DNA of 64,000 bases, taken from NCBI GenBank assembly GCA_963693365.1, contig CAVNZM010000016.1:5642001-5706000 (forward strand), written 5' to 3'. The position numbers and the translations under genes are program-made. The notes under the pieces are model-generated. The model was not told the DNA's origin, searched no databases, and worked only from the letters and a program-made list of their open reading frames with translations. Within the stretch, counting starts at the first letter, position 1; every line of letters starts with the position of its first letter. Source of the stretch: Amoebidium appalachense. Taxonomy: Eukaryota > Ichthyosporea. This document shows positions 1-30,344 of the stretch, one piece after another.

Positions 1-379
1 CCATGCCATCTGCCCACTGTGGGCTGACGATGGCTAACTGGCTGTGTGCTATGCTCTACTTGTGGCCCCTGGCTGCTATATACATGCTTGTGGCTCCCGG
101 GTTGATCTTTTCTACGAGTATGTGATGACCCATTCCCCCCCCCCCCTCCCCCCCCCTTTTCCCCACCTCTTCACATCTTTTTGCGCGTGGTTCTTTCTTC
201 CTCCACACACACACGCTCTCTGTTAGCCTTCTCCCCTCCCTTTGCTCCTTTCACCCCACCTTCCTCACTCCCCCCCCCCCCCCCCACACACACACACACA
301 CACACACTCTCTCTCTCTCTCTCTCTCTCTCTACCTCTACCTCTCTCCTGTCCAATCCACTCTCCCTTCCTCCCTGCTA

Positions 380-411
<32 letters not shown>

Positions 412-1245
412 TTCTCTCTCGACTCTTTATCCTGGATTTGTTTGCTTGATGCTGTAAAACATACAGCACAAGAGCGTATAGAAGATTTCGAATAGTAGAA
501 TGCATCTCCCCTCAGTGTTTTTCGTATACCACGAAAAGTGCATAGGTAAGTGTGGTGGAGCAGTGATCGTTCGAGGACATGCTTTGAAACTGTTCTTTGT
601 ATGCCTGTGGACAGACATGGAGACAAATGAGGAAGGGTAGGGGGGTTTGGGAGGGGAGGGGGAGGGGGGTTTATATATGGTAGTTTTTGTAGGGGAGGGG
701 AGGACTAGAGTGTGTGTTTACGCGTGTGCATGCGCGCGCGCGTGTCGCGCGCGCGTGTGTGTCTGTGTGTGTATATGTTTGTGTGTGTGCGGGGGCATGT
801 GTGTGTGCGCGCACACACGTGTATGTGTTTAAAAATGGTTTTTGGAAAGGGAAGAGGTGGTATCGTTCTATCATTTTTTCCCAGTCACTAACATGTGTAT
901 GCCATAGTGTGGTGTGGGTTCCACTATGGTGTAGACTCCCTCTTCGGCTGTCTGGTGGGTGGGCTCTGCTGTGTGGTTGGTGTGTGGATGGCCAAGAACA
1001 CGACATACCACTTCCCGCAATGCGACGACAAATATAGAGATGGTTTTGCACGCCTCCCGGTCTATGTCGTTCCCGCACCGGGGGCGATGGCTCAGAATTG
1101 GCCGAATGCCGATGTCGACATGGTCGATTCAGGTATGTGTTCGGAGTGGTTTTGTGGCTTTTTTATTGGTTGGCGGGGATACGGGGGGGGGGGGGGGGGT
1201 TGATTGGTGGGTGCTTTTTGTTTTTGTTTTTGTGAGTGTGTGTGT

Positions 1246-1280
<35 letters not shown>

Positions 1281-1485
1281 ATATGGTGGTGCGGATTACT
1301 GATTATCGTGCATTTTGTGTTGTGACATTCCAAGCTGCTGTTTCTTTCTCTGTGCATTGTTTTCCACACGTGCACCGACACTCCCATGCTTGTGTGTACG
1401 ATCGTGTGCATGTGTGCGTGTGCGTGTGTGTATTCGTGTGTTGCTTCTGGCATCATATTGTGTGTGACCTGCAGCCGTTTGTCTG

Positions 1486-1525
<40 letters not shown>

Positions 1526-1583
1526 ACACCACCCCAACCTCACTTCATACACACCCATGCACACACGCTCGTGTGTGCGCGCG

Positions 1584-1639
<56 letters not shown>

Positions 1640-1778
1640 TGACTCGCTGTCACCCACACGGACCTATTCGGATATTGAGATGAACTCCCCCCCCACGGCG
1701 GTAGCACACAACGGATCCATGGATGCTCGTAAGACAAAACACTGCAAACAGATATACATCCTTGAAGAACAAAACTAA
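1..1778 (+). CDS. PAP2/Aur1-like membrane phosphatase or transferase, C-terminal part
   Basis: Three exons are seen: before 1-117, 908-1132 and 1639-1778, with stop TAA at 1776. Phases agree (1, 1) and donors gtatgt/gtatgt are good. The first exon carries PSAHCG and the junction to exon 2 gives STMWCGFHYGVDSLFG, which match the second (PS.H) and third (S......H...D...G) motifs of the PAP2 superfamily. They are closest in style to the fungal inositol-phosphorylceramide synthase Aur1 (PSLHSG and STMYLTHHYFVD). Two or three hydrophobic helices are visible, followed by a polar tail of about 80 residues with no helix, probably cytosolic. PAP2 enzymes hydrolyse or transfer lipid phosphate headgroups at membranes, and the substrate cannot be told here. 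The N-terminal half, including the first PAP2 motif, lies off the left edge. Intron 1 starts with a poly-C run and intron 2 ends in (CA)n. Confidence 0.75.
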
Positions 1779-2027
1779 TATCCTTTTGTTTGCTCCCTAT
1801 CTTCTCTTTATGGTGTTATGAACATGATAAGAGTGTACTCTTTTACTAGATTATACTCTTTTACTTTCCCTCTGTTTCGGATTAATATCACGCGATATGT
1901 TGTTGCGGGGTTTTGTGATTGGCGGATGTACTATATTATTTGGCATGGTCATATACGGGTGGTGTTATTAGGAGAACTCTTGGCTTAATTGGATGTATAT
2001 ATATACACATACACACACACGCACGCA

Positions 2028-2092
<65 letters not shown>

Positions 2093-4560
2093 TTTTATTG
2101 GGGTTGAAGCTCCCCTGCTACACACATACACACACGCACGTTTCAGTTGATATATACTTAACCACACACACACACACACACACACACACTCGCACTTGCA
2201 CACAAGCGTACACACACACACACACACAAGCACACAGCACACACTTCCACCTTTTGCCTTCACTCACCCTTAGAAGGTATAATTTTCAACCAAGAACATG
2301 TTTCTCAACACTATTACCCTTTTACCTTTTCTTTTCTTTCTTTTTTTTGCCTCCTGATTATCATAGTTTACTCCTTGAACTATATTAGGTTACGGGATAA
2401 TTCACCATATGATCCCCCTGCCTTTTTTAAGTGCAAGTCTTCATTCATGTTTATAATAGTTTGTGTGGGCGTGTGGGTAATGTTTTTGACGAGAGAGACT
2501 GGTCTGAGAGTCTGAGAGAATGGTGTAAGTATACAGGGTAGGACTAATTAAGCATGGGTGCGCGATCTTGCGCCAATGATAACGTTAAAACGGAGCACAT
2601 ATGTAGGTTTAAGGGTGGAATGTGCACCATTGCCATGACGTCACACGAGCAGTAGCCAGGAATGCATACATATGCGACTGCTGTGCATGTGCAGGGCATA
2701 GGCAACACCCAAATTGGGAATGAATGCTCGGCGGGCCATATAACCCGCGGGCCCAATAAAGAGAATGATACATTTGTTGCTTTTATCTGATCATGTCATT
2801 GAGTGAGCTTTTAGACGGAGTCACCCGAATACATTTTATAAAGGAAAAAGGTGACATTACATATACTCAAATGTACATTGCTTGTACGTACAACATAATG
2901 GGATTGAGGTAGGCTAGCTGTGGATGCATGTGGTGCATCAATACATACTATAAACTAAAAAAAAAGTAGGAATATGTAGTTGCAGTGGTGAAGAGATGAA
3001 TATTCTTGACTTTAAACTTCACTTTTACTTCGATCTCTTAGCTGTCACGTCAACTTTTTTCCCGATTCTTCACCATGGCAGGTATATAAAGGCTTTCGTT
3101 TTTTCTTTTTGTGGTGGGAAGGGGTCCCACTCAGGGGAACGTGACACTGTGTGTGTGTAGTGCGGCCTTGTCTATTCCTACTGCTGTGAGAGTGTGGGGA
3201 CATCTCCCTTCCGCGGAGTTTCTCGCTTGAGGAGTGGTTTCTTCCATCTGGTGGCCCACTGCAACTTACGGTGACTTCTACACGCTATCTACGGTTCTAC
3301 GCGAGCTATTGGCGGTGGGCTGCTGCATCTTCTTCAACTGCTTCTGCGCTGCGTGAGTGGAGGGGTAGCTACCGGGTCGTCGAGGAGCTTTCCTTGTGGC
3401 TGCCGTGTTTTCAGCCTTCAGCAGTATGGCAATGACTGGGTTTGCTTGCATGCATTCTGTAGTTGTGTTTTCCTGTGTGTCCTGCCACAACTAGGCCACC
3501 TTATCAAAGAGTTAGAGACAGCATCTGCGGGTTTTATAGGAGACGGGCCCGTGGGGACTGTTTTCTCGCTCGGATTTGGTCTGCATTGCTCTTTAAAGGG
3601 CTGACTTGCTTGCTGTGCCCCGGTAGGCTTTGAGGGGGGCCTGTTGGGGGGCAGCAGTAATGATGTCTTCTTGCGGAGTGTGGCCTGGTCATCATCGCTG
3701 CATATGATCATGACTAGTTGGAGCAAACTAGTTTCACGCATACACGTGCACTTGTACCTTTGCCCGCTGGTGTCCGTTGGTCACTTGTTGTTTTATTTTT
3801 TATTTCATCGCTGTGGCTCTTTCGAAGTCGGTTATTTTGGTGGTCATGCATATGTAGCCTGTGGCTGCACGTTGCCTTCATATCCACTGGACCACTGATC
3901 AATAAATCCCAGTCAAGAGAAAAAAATTTCGATCTCAAGAGTCAAGACCGTCACGTGATAGGAACATGGCCTTTCCTTTTATATTTTTGGGGGTAAAAAT
4001 CCTGCCCGCCTGCCCCTCCCCAAATACCTTCCCGCCTCCTCGGCGAGTCCTCGCCTCCCTGAGAAATCCCCCCACCCTCCGTCCCGTACCTCCACACCCC
4101 CCTTCCCCTAGGCCTCCGAGGCTCCCTCTCCCCCTTCCGACCAGCAACCCCCCCCCCCCCCCCCCCCGCACCCCTCCCAGTCCCCCCCGTCCTCAGGATC
4201 CCCTTCCTACCCTCGAGCGCATATGGTGAACGGTGAGTTTGTATGGGTGGCGACCACGTGGTTTTGGATGGGTGGATGTTCCCCCCCGGGCCCCTCCCCA
4301 CCCACCGAGCCCCCACCTCTCCCAGCTCCGGGGCGGAAAAAAAAAAAAAGACGTGAATTGATCGAACCATACACTGCATGCCCATGGGTGACATGTACGT
4401 ATACCCGCGCGGCCATGCATGCATAGCCAGATGACAGTGGCGCCAATTGACGCCAAGTTCGAGGAGGCCCCACATGAACAGGGTGGGCCGGCTGGCCAGG
4501 GGTGAAGCATTGACTCATTGAAGTTGAGCCAACACGGTGTCATGACGGAGTGTATACTGT
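1779..4560. other. Intergenic, mostly unexplained
   Basis: The stretch holds CA/CG-repeat patches at about 2006-2092 and 2162-2228, an AATAAA at about 2755 preceded by a TATAA-like motif, and a TATATAAAG box at about 3084. A second AATAAA lies near 3901. The 3.1-3.9 kb section is ordinary mixed sequence between a TATA-like box and a poly(A) signal, and it could be a transcription unit or a decayed retroelement. I found no convincing protein in it. A C-rich tract lies at about 4010-4320. Confidence 0.4.
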
Positions 4561-4582
4561 CTGGAAATAAAATCCTCTGGGC

Positions 4583-4610
<28 letters not shown>
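4560..4610 (+). other. Poly(A) signal followed by A30, retroposition-like 3' end
   Basis: AAATAAAA at about 4566 is followed some 12 bases later by an uninterrupted run of about 29 A (about 4581-4610). This spacing is that of a polyadenylated transcript copied back into DNA. The upstream 230 bases contain no recognisable gene, so the source RNA is unknown. Confidence 0.45.
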
Positions 4611-22688
<18,078 letters not shown>

Positions 22689-22791
22689 CTGGTGTTATGG
22701 GTGATGTTGAAACCTTTGATACAAGCGACTCGACCTCAACACTTCGGAGCTCTACAACCCAGCCCCTAATACAACGCGTGTGCGGAGAAAC

Positions 22792-22828
<37 letters not shown>

Positions 22829-23260
22829 CTCCCTCCCTCCCTCCAGTTGGATTGCTGCTTGATACATATGCTCAGGGAGGAGACCCTGTGAGACAATCCT
22901 TAGATTGAGACATGGGCAGACCATGTTTCGGTAGTATTGCCATGGTATTGTAGGAATGGTGCAGGAAAGCATGTGCGTGTAACTGTTAGTACACACCCGA
23001 GAGATAGGCTTTTGGTATTAGGAGCATGTAGGCATGCTCGCGAAAACAGATACTGTAAGCGGTGAACCGCGATGCGGTTGAATATATAATTCTCCGTCTT
23101 GAACCTTTCAGCACGGCGAATGTTTAATATTATTATTGATTTTATTTTTTTATTTTTGCTGGATCCGTTACATTTGACTCCTTGCCCCAGTTTCCGGACA
23201 AATAAATATAAATACCCACGGCTAATCTCTACTCAAGTTGTTCCACGTGTACGTACAAGT
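22689..23260. other. Shared 3' region of the kinase and LIM genes
   Basis: The two genes converge here. A plus-strand AATAAA at 23201-23206 lies beyond a minus-strand AATAAA (TTTATT at 23141-23146 on the plus strand), so the two mRNA 3' ends probably overlap. A C-run at about 22794-22825 is the only simple repeat. Confidence 0.5.
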
Positions 23261-24343
23261 TTAGTTGGTGTGGACAAGGGCACCAGCACCACCCCCGTAA
23301 CCATAGCCCTTGGGGCCGAAGTTCTTTGCATAACAGCCCTTGCAATAGACCTCGCTGTCCTTGTCCTGGCACGTGGTCGAGTCCAGGTTCTTGCTGCAGG
23401 TCTTGCAGCGGAAGCAGCTCTTATGCCAAGAGTACCCGGCACCAAGCACCTGTGAGGATATAAGGTTGGTGGTTAGCGTCTATGTATAGGATCTGAGGCA
23501 TGTGCATGCTCAACCTGAGAACAGTAAAGGGCATGCGCAAAACTTGGTCCATGCATTGCTGCAACACTTAGCCTATGCGAGCAGCCAAGCTAAATATCTC
23601 TACAACGTGCAATATATATTCACGGTTTCAGATCATAGGTTATGTCTCGAGTTCCGAAATGATGAGCAAGCGTTAGTGGGCAGGTCCACACCTTTTCAGC
23701 CATGTAGACTTTCTTCTCGCAGCGGGGACAGACATCGGTGCCCAAAACCTTCTTTGTCGTAGCAGGAGACTCTGACGCTGCCTCACTCTTCTCCTCCCCC
23801 TCGTCTTTCTTTGTCGTCACGGGGCCACCGGCAGCAGGACCCTTCACGGTAAAAGCGGTGCTCGAGCCCTCCATGCTGAGGGTGCCAGCCCCACCGCCAT
23901 AGCCGTAGCCCTTGGGTCCAAAGTTGCGGCCGTAGCAGGACTTGCAAAAGATCTCACCGTCCTGAGGGGAGAAAACATTTTCAGGAAACTAGAGCAGAAT
24001 AAACATCGGGTATTGTCAACATGTGCTTGTTTGCAAAATCACTGCCAGTCGAGCTAGTACATAGACACTCTTGAGAGACCTTACCAACAGCAACAGTTAC
24101 TGGATCTTCCTTTGATGGAGGAGAGACGCCGGGCGTGAAAATGTAGATTTCAAGCAGGCAGCGGGCACTTAGTAACTCCCTCTTGTGCTTTTCTATGCAT
24201 ACCTTGTCAGCAACAGTGGTGGAGTCGAGGCTCTTGTTGCACGTTGCGCATTTGAAGCACATCTTGTGCCACTTCTGCCCCACAGCAGCGACTTCCTCAG
24301 CCATGTACACCGTCTTGGTGCAGCGGGGACACTTGCTAGCCAT
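23261..24343 (-). CDS. CSRP: CRP-type double LIM-domain protein
   Basis: Three coding exons: 24343-24203 (47 codons), 23961-23692 (90 codons) and 23449-23261 with the stop, all in phase 0 with GT-AG borders. The protein has 199 residues, the usual length of animal cysteine-rich proteins (about 193). LIM1 has zinc ligands C5, C8, H26, C29, C32, C35, C53 and C56; LIM2 has C125, C128, H146, C149, C152, C155, C173 and C176. Each LIM domain is followed by [12 protein letters not shown], the glycine-rich hallmark of CRPs. The linker is Ala/Glu/Lys-rich. Animal CRPs bundle actin with alpha-actinin and zyxin and enter the nucleus as co-factors. Both zinc sites are complete, so the protein should fold. 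The start ATG begins MASKCPRC, as in the family. The sequence supports the family strongly; the function is inferred. Confidence 0.95.
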
Positions 24344-24820
24344 CTTCCTTCTCCGAATTCACCCTTTGTTTTTTTTATGTTCTTGAATAATATTGAACTA
24401 TGGATCTCTGCTAGCCAAACTGTAACACGCCGTCTTTTTTTTGTCCCCCTGTGAAGACACCTTTTTGAACCTTTTTGACAAGTGTGCAAGTGGCACGGAC
24501 GCTCGCGGAAGCCAGAGGCGCTTTTGGATCAAGCCAACTGACATGTACAATGCATGATATTTGGATAAGCATAAAATTATTTAAAGCATTAAATGAATAC
24601 TATTGGTTTAAAATACACCCAAGCCTTGATATTATTGGTCAAATTTGCTCCAGACAAACTTCTTATCACCGCTAGTATGGCACTTTTCCGAAGCACAGTG
24701 GCTCAGAACTTCTTTCCTCCTTTTTGCCTTCAAGAACTTGAGCCTTGTTTCAAATGCACCAAAGTGCATCTTCGTGTTTTATATACATAACACATTCTTT
24801 TCATTTTTCTTACATTAGCA
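24344..24820. other. Promoter-side region of the LIM gene
   Basis: AT-rich sequence without repeats lies between the LIM start and the F-box pseudogene. The two are divergent. I see no clear TATA box for either, and no further gene. Confidence 0.4.
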
Positions 24821-26155
24821 GCGCCAAATACCTCACACCACCATGGCCAAGAGAGCTCAGCTGCCTACGCAGCGGAGGACCCATTTAACGTAGATGAGCT
24901 ACTCACGCACGTGTTCTCGTTCCTGCCCTACGTGCCCGTCTAGCCTGTTCGATTGTTAACAAGAGGTGGTGCCGCCTTGTGCGCGCAACACCGCTCACAA
25001 ACACCGTTATAGTACACCCGGAGACTACACTCGAGGCTCTACGGCGTGGCGGGGCGGTATGGGGCGTTGCTATTCATGCCTTGGAGATCGTGTTCTTCTA
25101 CAGTGGTAGTGCGGGTGGAAATCCCCCAGTGTGTAAAACAGAACGCTTCCAAGCAGCCATCTGTCATGCGTAACCTCGAACCATCGACAATTTTATTGAA
25201 GTACAGAGCGATCGACGAGAACCAAGCTAACCAGCCCGGGGTTGCAGTGCACACCCCGCTCGACCTTTTGCCGTTGCGAACTGTTACTTGCCTAAAATCG
25301 ATCATCCTGCGCATAAAAGACGGCCCACGAGCACCTAATTTCCCAGTTCAAGACTCGTTTTGCGGTGTATCCAGCCTCACCGAGTCGAGTAACCTGCGCG
25401 TGTTTGAGTGCGTTTCCGGGATATCATGGGAGGAAGCCGTGCAACTGAAGGCCTGCACGACACTCGAACGGCCAAGCATCAACCCACGCACACTTGTCGA
25501 GTCGGGCCCAGGTCTCAGAGTTCTGGGTGAGTTTAGCACCCTCACCCGACTGTCCAACGTGACTGCAATCAGCGTTTACCTACCATTCGATCTCTCAATA
25601 TGGCCGTTGACGTCACTATGCGTGGTAGGCCCCATGGAAGACTTAGCTGCAAGTGTTCGACCTCTTGCCCCACACCTGCGGCAGCTTTTTCTGGGGTATG
25701 CACGGCATGCCTGTGTGGCGGCCACAGTGAGTAGGTGCACGGAACTGACGAACCTTAAACTGCATTTCGACTCTGAACGCATTGATCTCACCGACCTCTC
25801 CTTCCTGTCCGGGTGCACCAAATTAAGACGTGTTGATCTCAGGAGGGCCGACCACGTGACCGACATCTCGACCGTAAGCAGATGCACCCACCTCAAGACC
25901 CTTTCTACTGAATCAGGTTTTTTAGACATTGCACCCCTTACCCGCTGCCCCAATCTTTGCGTACTTGAGGTAAAACGTGGCAACGTGGACGATATCACTC
26001 CCATCTCCACATTAACCAATTTGCGGAAAGTTTTGCCTTGAAGGGAATACTTCAGAGCTGCCTATGATATCCGTTTTCTGTGTAACTTGCCCAACCTCAG
26101 GTATATGAGCGTAGACCACTGCCACAGTTCGAGATTGGCGGTCTGGACGAGGTAA
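24820..26155 (+). pseudogene. F-box / leucine-rich-repeat protein pseudogene
   Basis: An F-box begins with EDPFNVDELLTHVFSFLP in one frame. After a stop at about 24942 it resumes two bases out of phase as CSIVNKRWCRLV and runs to a stop near 25171. A third frame, open from about 25046 to 26041, holds LRR-like repeats such as LTDLSFLSGCTKLRRVDL and ITPISTLTNLRK. A fourth shift after 26041 continues RFLCNLPNLRYMSV. F-box/LRR proteins are substrate receptors of SCF ubiquitin ligases. Three frame changes with no splice sites at the breaks indicate a decayed copy, although indel errors in the assembly would look the same. A pyrimidine tract ending TTAGCAG just before 24820 may be a genuine acceptor for an upstream exon. 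Confidence 0.75.
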
Positions 26156-27339
26156 AGGCACACGTGCTGATCAACGGAGGGACGTTTGTGGATCAGAGCC
26201 GGTTACCGTACCGGTTTTTGTACAGATCTAGATGCACGTGTGCGTGCACGTGCACGCAACCAGCAGGGTTGCTACTTTTGAGTACATACTTGCCGCAACG
26301 GTTCGGATTCGGTCACGGGTTGAATGACTCAAGTAACGCACTCGCAAACGGGCGGTGAAAGGTGAAACGGAAATGTTGAGTTAGCATCGGTGGCTACAGT
26401 TAGATGTGTGCACAAGCCGGAGAATGGCTACAACGAGAATCACACCTGGGACGACACCAAATAGGTCTGGTAACTAATTTGTGACCGAGTGAGATTGATC
26501 GTGGGAGGGAGGGGGGGGGAGGAGGGGTGTGTGTGTGTGTGTGGTGGTGGTGGTGGGGGGGGGGGGGAGGGGGGAACTAGAAGATCGAGAGAGAGAGAGA
26601 TTTGACGGCGTGTATGTATGTATAGTGCACTATGATGATATGTCATGTTAGGCTTGTTAGGACATCTGTATTCACGACTTCATTATCAGGATGTAATGGT
26701 TATCTAGCTGAGGCTCGCGGCCTGACAGTCGAGGTAGTATGTAAGAAACTTAGCTGCCATGATGATGTAATTATTTAGTTGTTGACGTTACTGCTCGAGT
26801 TTCACCTTGCTGAACTTGCTGAAACTTTCTTTAGTTCTTTCCCCTCGCTCCCCCCCCCCCCCCCCCCTCCCCCGCCCCCTCCCTCGCTCTCCCCCCCCCC
26901 CCCCCCCTATCTGCCACCCTTGTTTATTAGCAACAGGCTAAGTCGTGGGAAAGTGGAGGTGGGCTTTGCATATATAACAATTTTCCGTGATGTGTTTTAT
27001 TGGTATACATACGCTTATAATGGTTGAATAGCACTCCAAATATCTTGTAGCTAATGCTTGACATGCAACAGTCCGCGGTTACGGCTGGGCTAACGCGTTC
27101 TCCCTATATGCATATAGAAATGTGTAATGATTATATACACCCGTGTGCCTCATGCTAGGTCCTACTAGGCAACGCTGATATACCCGGATTTCAACAACTA
27201 ATTAAGATGTATATGTTTGTAGCATTTGGTTTGTGTATGACATGAAGTCATCTGGTGAGTCCCGAAATCTTGTCCATACAAAGATAAATCTGGCAGGTTG
27301 ATCTCATTGACAAGAGTTCACCCTAATACTGTCCCCCCC

Positions 27340-27400
<61 letters not shown>

Positions 27401-28077
27401 CACACACAGACACACACACAAACCGTGACACACACACACACCGTAACACACACACACCAGTGCCCCCAAATCTTTATAATTATGTACCCGGCTTGTCCGG
27501 CATGTAATTCTTTTTTTCTTCCTATAAGAAGCCCTATAATAGTCCCCCCCCCCCCCCCCCCACCCCCCACCCCCTCCCCCGCCCACCACATCCCACCCCA
27601 CCACCACCACCACCCACCCACCACCTACCGCCACCCCACAAAGTGTATGTACTGCCTCCCGCACACTCGTGACACAAGCGCGCATGCACACGCTCGCAAA
27701 TGCTCCGCTTTTAGTACGGTTCCGCTCAATATATGACCTGCCAGACTGCCAGGCATGCGCACGCACGCTCATATTTGGGAAGCGCGGAATGAAGTGCTGA
27801 GTTCTGAGATTTTGCCAATCTGTGTTTTGTGTGTGCATGTGTATGTGTGTGTGTGTGGCGGGGGCCGGGGAGGGGGGAGGGGGGGGGGGGGGGGGGGAGG
27901 GGGGAGGGGGGGAGGGGGGGGGGGGAGGGGCATCTGACTATGGGGAGGCATTCAAATAGGGCACAGTCTGCGGAGTGAAACTAACGTGTGTGTAGGGGGG
28001 GGAGAGGATAACAATACGAGTGCCTCAGGTGACACTAACGGGAGTATAAAGAGAGTGGGGCTGGAAGTGGGGGCGGG

Positions 28078-28142
<65 letters not shown>

Positions 28143-28303
28143 TATATAAAATGAGAGGGAAGATATAGGTTGCTGGGGGCGGCGGGGAGGGGGAATGGGG
28201 GGGGGGGGGGGGGGGGGAAGGGGGGGGGGGGGGGGGGTTGAGACCGATTGGCAAAGAGCTTCCACACTAACCGCTTCCCCCCCCCCTACGCCCCCCCGGC
28301 CCC

Positions 28304-28337
<34 letters not shown>

Positions 28338-28989
28338 CCCCTCGCCCCTCCCACCCCCCCCCCCCCCCCCCCCCCCCCCCCGGCCCCTCGCCCCTCCCAC
28401 CCCCTTCCCCTCGCCCCTCCCACCCCCTTCCCCCGCCCTCCTTCCCCCTCCCGCGCCCCCTCCCCTCCATTCCCTCTACCAACATCCAACGAGCTCAGCC
28501 TATGCATATCAGCACTTAAAGCTTTGACTTTATGCCCCCGCCATCATGCCACATACCCCCCCCCCCCCCCCCCCCCCCTCCCTCCCCTATTGCACTCCAA
28601 ACCCCTCTATCCCTATTGCACCCCACCCCCATCCTCGGGCTCTTATCCCTCTGTTCACTCATCTATTACTACACGTACGCCACTGCTTTCTGAATCATTC
28701 TATCCATCTATCTTCTTCATTTAGGAAGCTAGATTTTCTGAACCTGTACTTTGTCTACATCACTAATGTGCAAATGAGAGGTTGATATAGACTCTTGCTC
28801 AGCTTCACGAATTACGCTTCGAATTGAACTTAGTTGCCATTCCCCCAAGCCGGTTTCTAAGCCGGTTATTACCAAATGTTATATGCCATCTTGTCATAAA
28901 GGGGGGTGGGGAGGGGTTGAACCGTTTTATCTAAAGTCTTATTCAGTACCGCTGCCTAGTGGTGGGTACCCAAGCCACGGAGCCAATGT
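26156..28989. other. Intergenic, with long homopolymer runs
   Basis: No gene was recognised. It contains a C-run joined to an A-run at about 27333-27386, G-runs at about 27875-27930, the longest G-run of the window at about 28079-28141, and C-runs at about 28280-28570. The sections 26.6-27.3 kb and 28.6-28.99 kb are ordinary mixed sequence without a convincing exon. Confidence 0.6.
28079..28141 (+). repeat. G-run of about 63 bases
   Basis: Uninterrupted G from about 28079 to 28141, followed at once by ATATATAAAATG. Its exact length should not be trusted in an assembly. Confidence 0.9.
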
Positions 28990-29202
28990 TGTCAGAATAA
29001 TATTAGATATTATTCACCTCATACGGCATATCAAACATATATTAGTTTATCATGTGTAGTACATCATGTGTGCGTGATGGTTTAAGCATTGGCATTCCGA
29101 GAATAGTGCAATGCTTCTATCATAGCAAAACAACTGACAAATGGATAACAATAAAGTGAAAATGTTTATATAGTTATTCATATAAATATACAAACATTGA
29201 AT

Positions 29203-29378
29203 CTACTCTATCACAATATTATTACCATGGTCTGACATGTGCACAGCTCTTGGCGTGCAGATGTAGTACGTCAGGAACACGTACACTAGACCTATCAGAA
29301 TGGAGGGAACAACAACATGTACCCAAAGGGCAAATGATTGATACAAAGGAAGCAGCAGCGTTTCACTGAGAGAGGGAG
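29203..29378 (-). CDS. Terminal exon of an unrelated membrane protein, trapped in the retroelement
   Basis: On the minus strand a pyrimidine tract ending CTCTCAG is followed by an open exon of about 55 codons ending in TAG at 29203. It contains one clear hydrophobic helix (WVHVVVPSILIGLVYVFLTY) and a short polar tail ending NNIVIE. This has the appearance of a real 3' exon with its acceptor, in phase 2. The family is not recognised. No partner exon was found on the minus strand nearby. It lies between the 5' LTR fragment and gag, in the opposite orientation to the retroelement. Confidence 0.5.
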
Positions 29379-29426
29379 AGAGAGAGGAACAAATAATATA
29401 TGATTCTACGGAATATATAATATAGT

Positions 29427-30344
29427 ATGCAACAACTTCGAATGCTTGCAACTATAGAAACTACACACGTGTATGTGTATTTCAACATTCGCCTCAAGAA
29501 GGGAGACAATTTTGCACTGTACGAGTTCCGCATGAAATCCGCCTTTATTGTGAATAGTGTGTGGACCGTCATCAACGGCACTGAGAAGGCGCCAGGTGTC
29601 ACAGAGGTGTCACCAGCGTCGGAGCAGGGCAGTGGTGAAGAGGAGAGTGTGCGGGTGACTCGCAAACGTGATAAGCAGGCCACTACAACCGAGACGTCCA
29701 CGACTAACACCGTGGACAGCACCGAGCTTGTGCGCTATGAGAACCGCTGCGATTTGGCACGGGCGTTCACCATCATGACACTGTCAGACGAGCAACTACA
29801 ACACCTGACCGGCTTAGCATCCGATCACCCTGCTGACATGTGGGCCAAGTTACATCAAGTTCACCGCATGAGTGCGGGTTCATGCAAGTCTACACTGTGA
29901 CGCCAGCTTTTGCGTATGCAGATGCAAGCTGACGAGTCTATTGCTGAGTACTACGGGCGCTTCAACGCAATTGCTTTGCTGTTGATTGACGCGGGCGATA
30001 TCAAGGAGATTGATGCGGAGCTGCTGATTGCAGTGTTTACGGACAGCCTGCCCAAACGTTTCCGCGTGGCGGTATCAGCTTTGGAGGCATCCGGTGACAA
30101 CGAGCGGAGTATCGACAGAGTGGTCGAGCGCTTAATGAGAGAGGAGCAGGTGCTCATGGGCTATGCTGATGCAAATGGAGGGACATTAGAGGGGGATACC
30201 ATCAAGAAGAAGATATGCCACCGCTGCAACTCTAACAAGCACCTTGTCAGGGATTGTTCCCATCCGGACAAACACAAGTTCGGAACTGGTCTCCACGCCC
30301 GTACCACGTATCACGCTCCGGATCCATTTGCTATTGTTCTGTAA
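29427..30344 (+). pseudogene. copia-type gag with internal stop
   Basis: One frame runs through the region with a single TGA at 29898. The N-terminal part has FALYEFRMKSAFIV, the copia gag pattern in which a short peptide before a W.V.G core starts the capsid-like region. The second half carries YYGRFNAIALLLIDAG and a C-X2-C-X4-H-X4-C zinc knuckle (CHRCNSNKHLVRDC) near 30217-30258, typical of nucleocapsid. Gag packages retroelement RNA. The stop splits the protein, so without read-through this copy is dead. Confidence 0.8.

Noticed and set aside
3278-3741. Overlapping minus-strand frames of 70 and 107 codons
   Set aside because: They have no recognisable domain, no splice support, and overlap plus-strand frames of equal quality.
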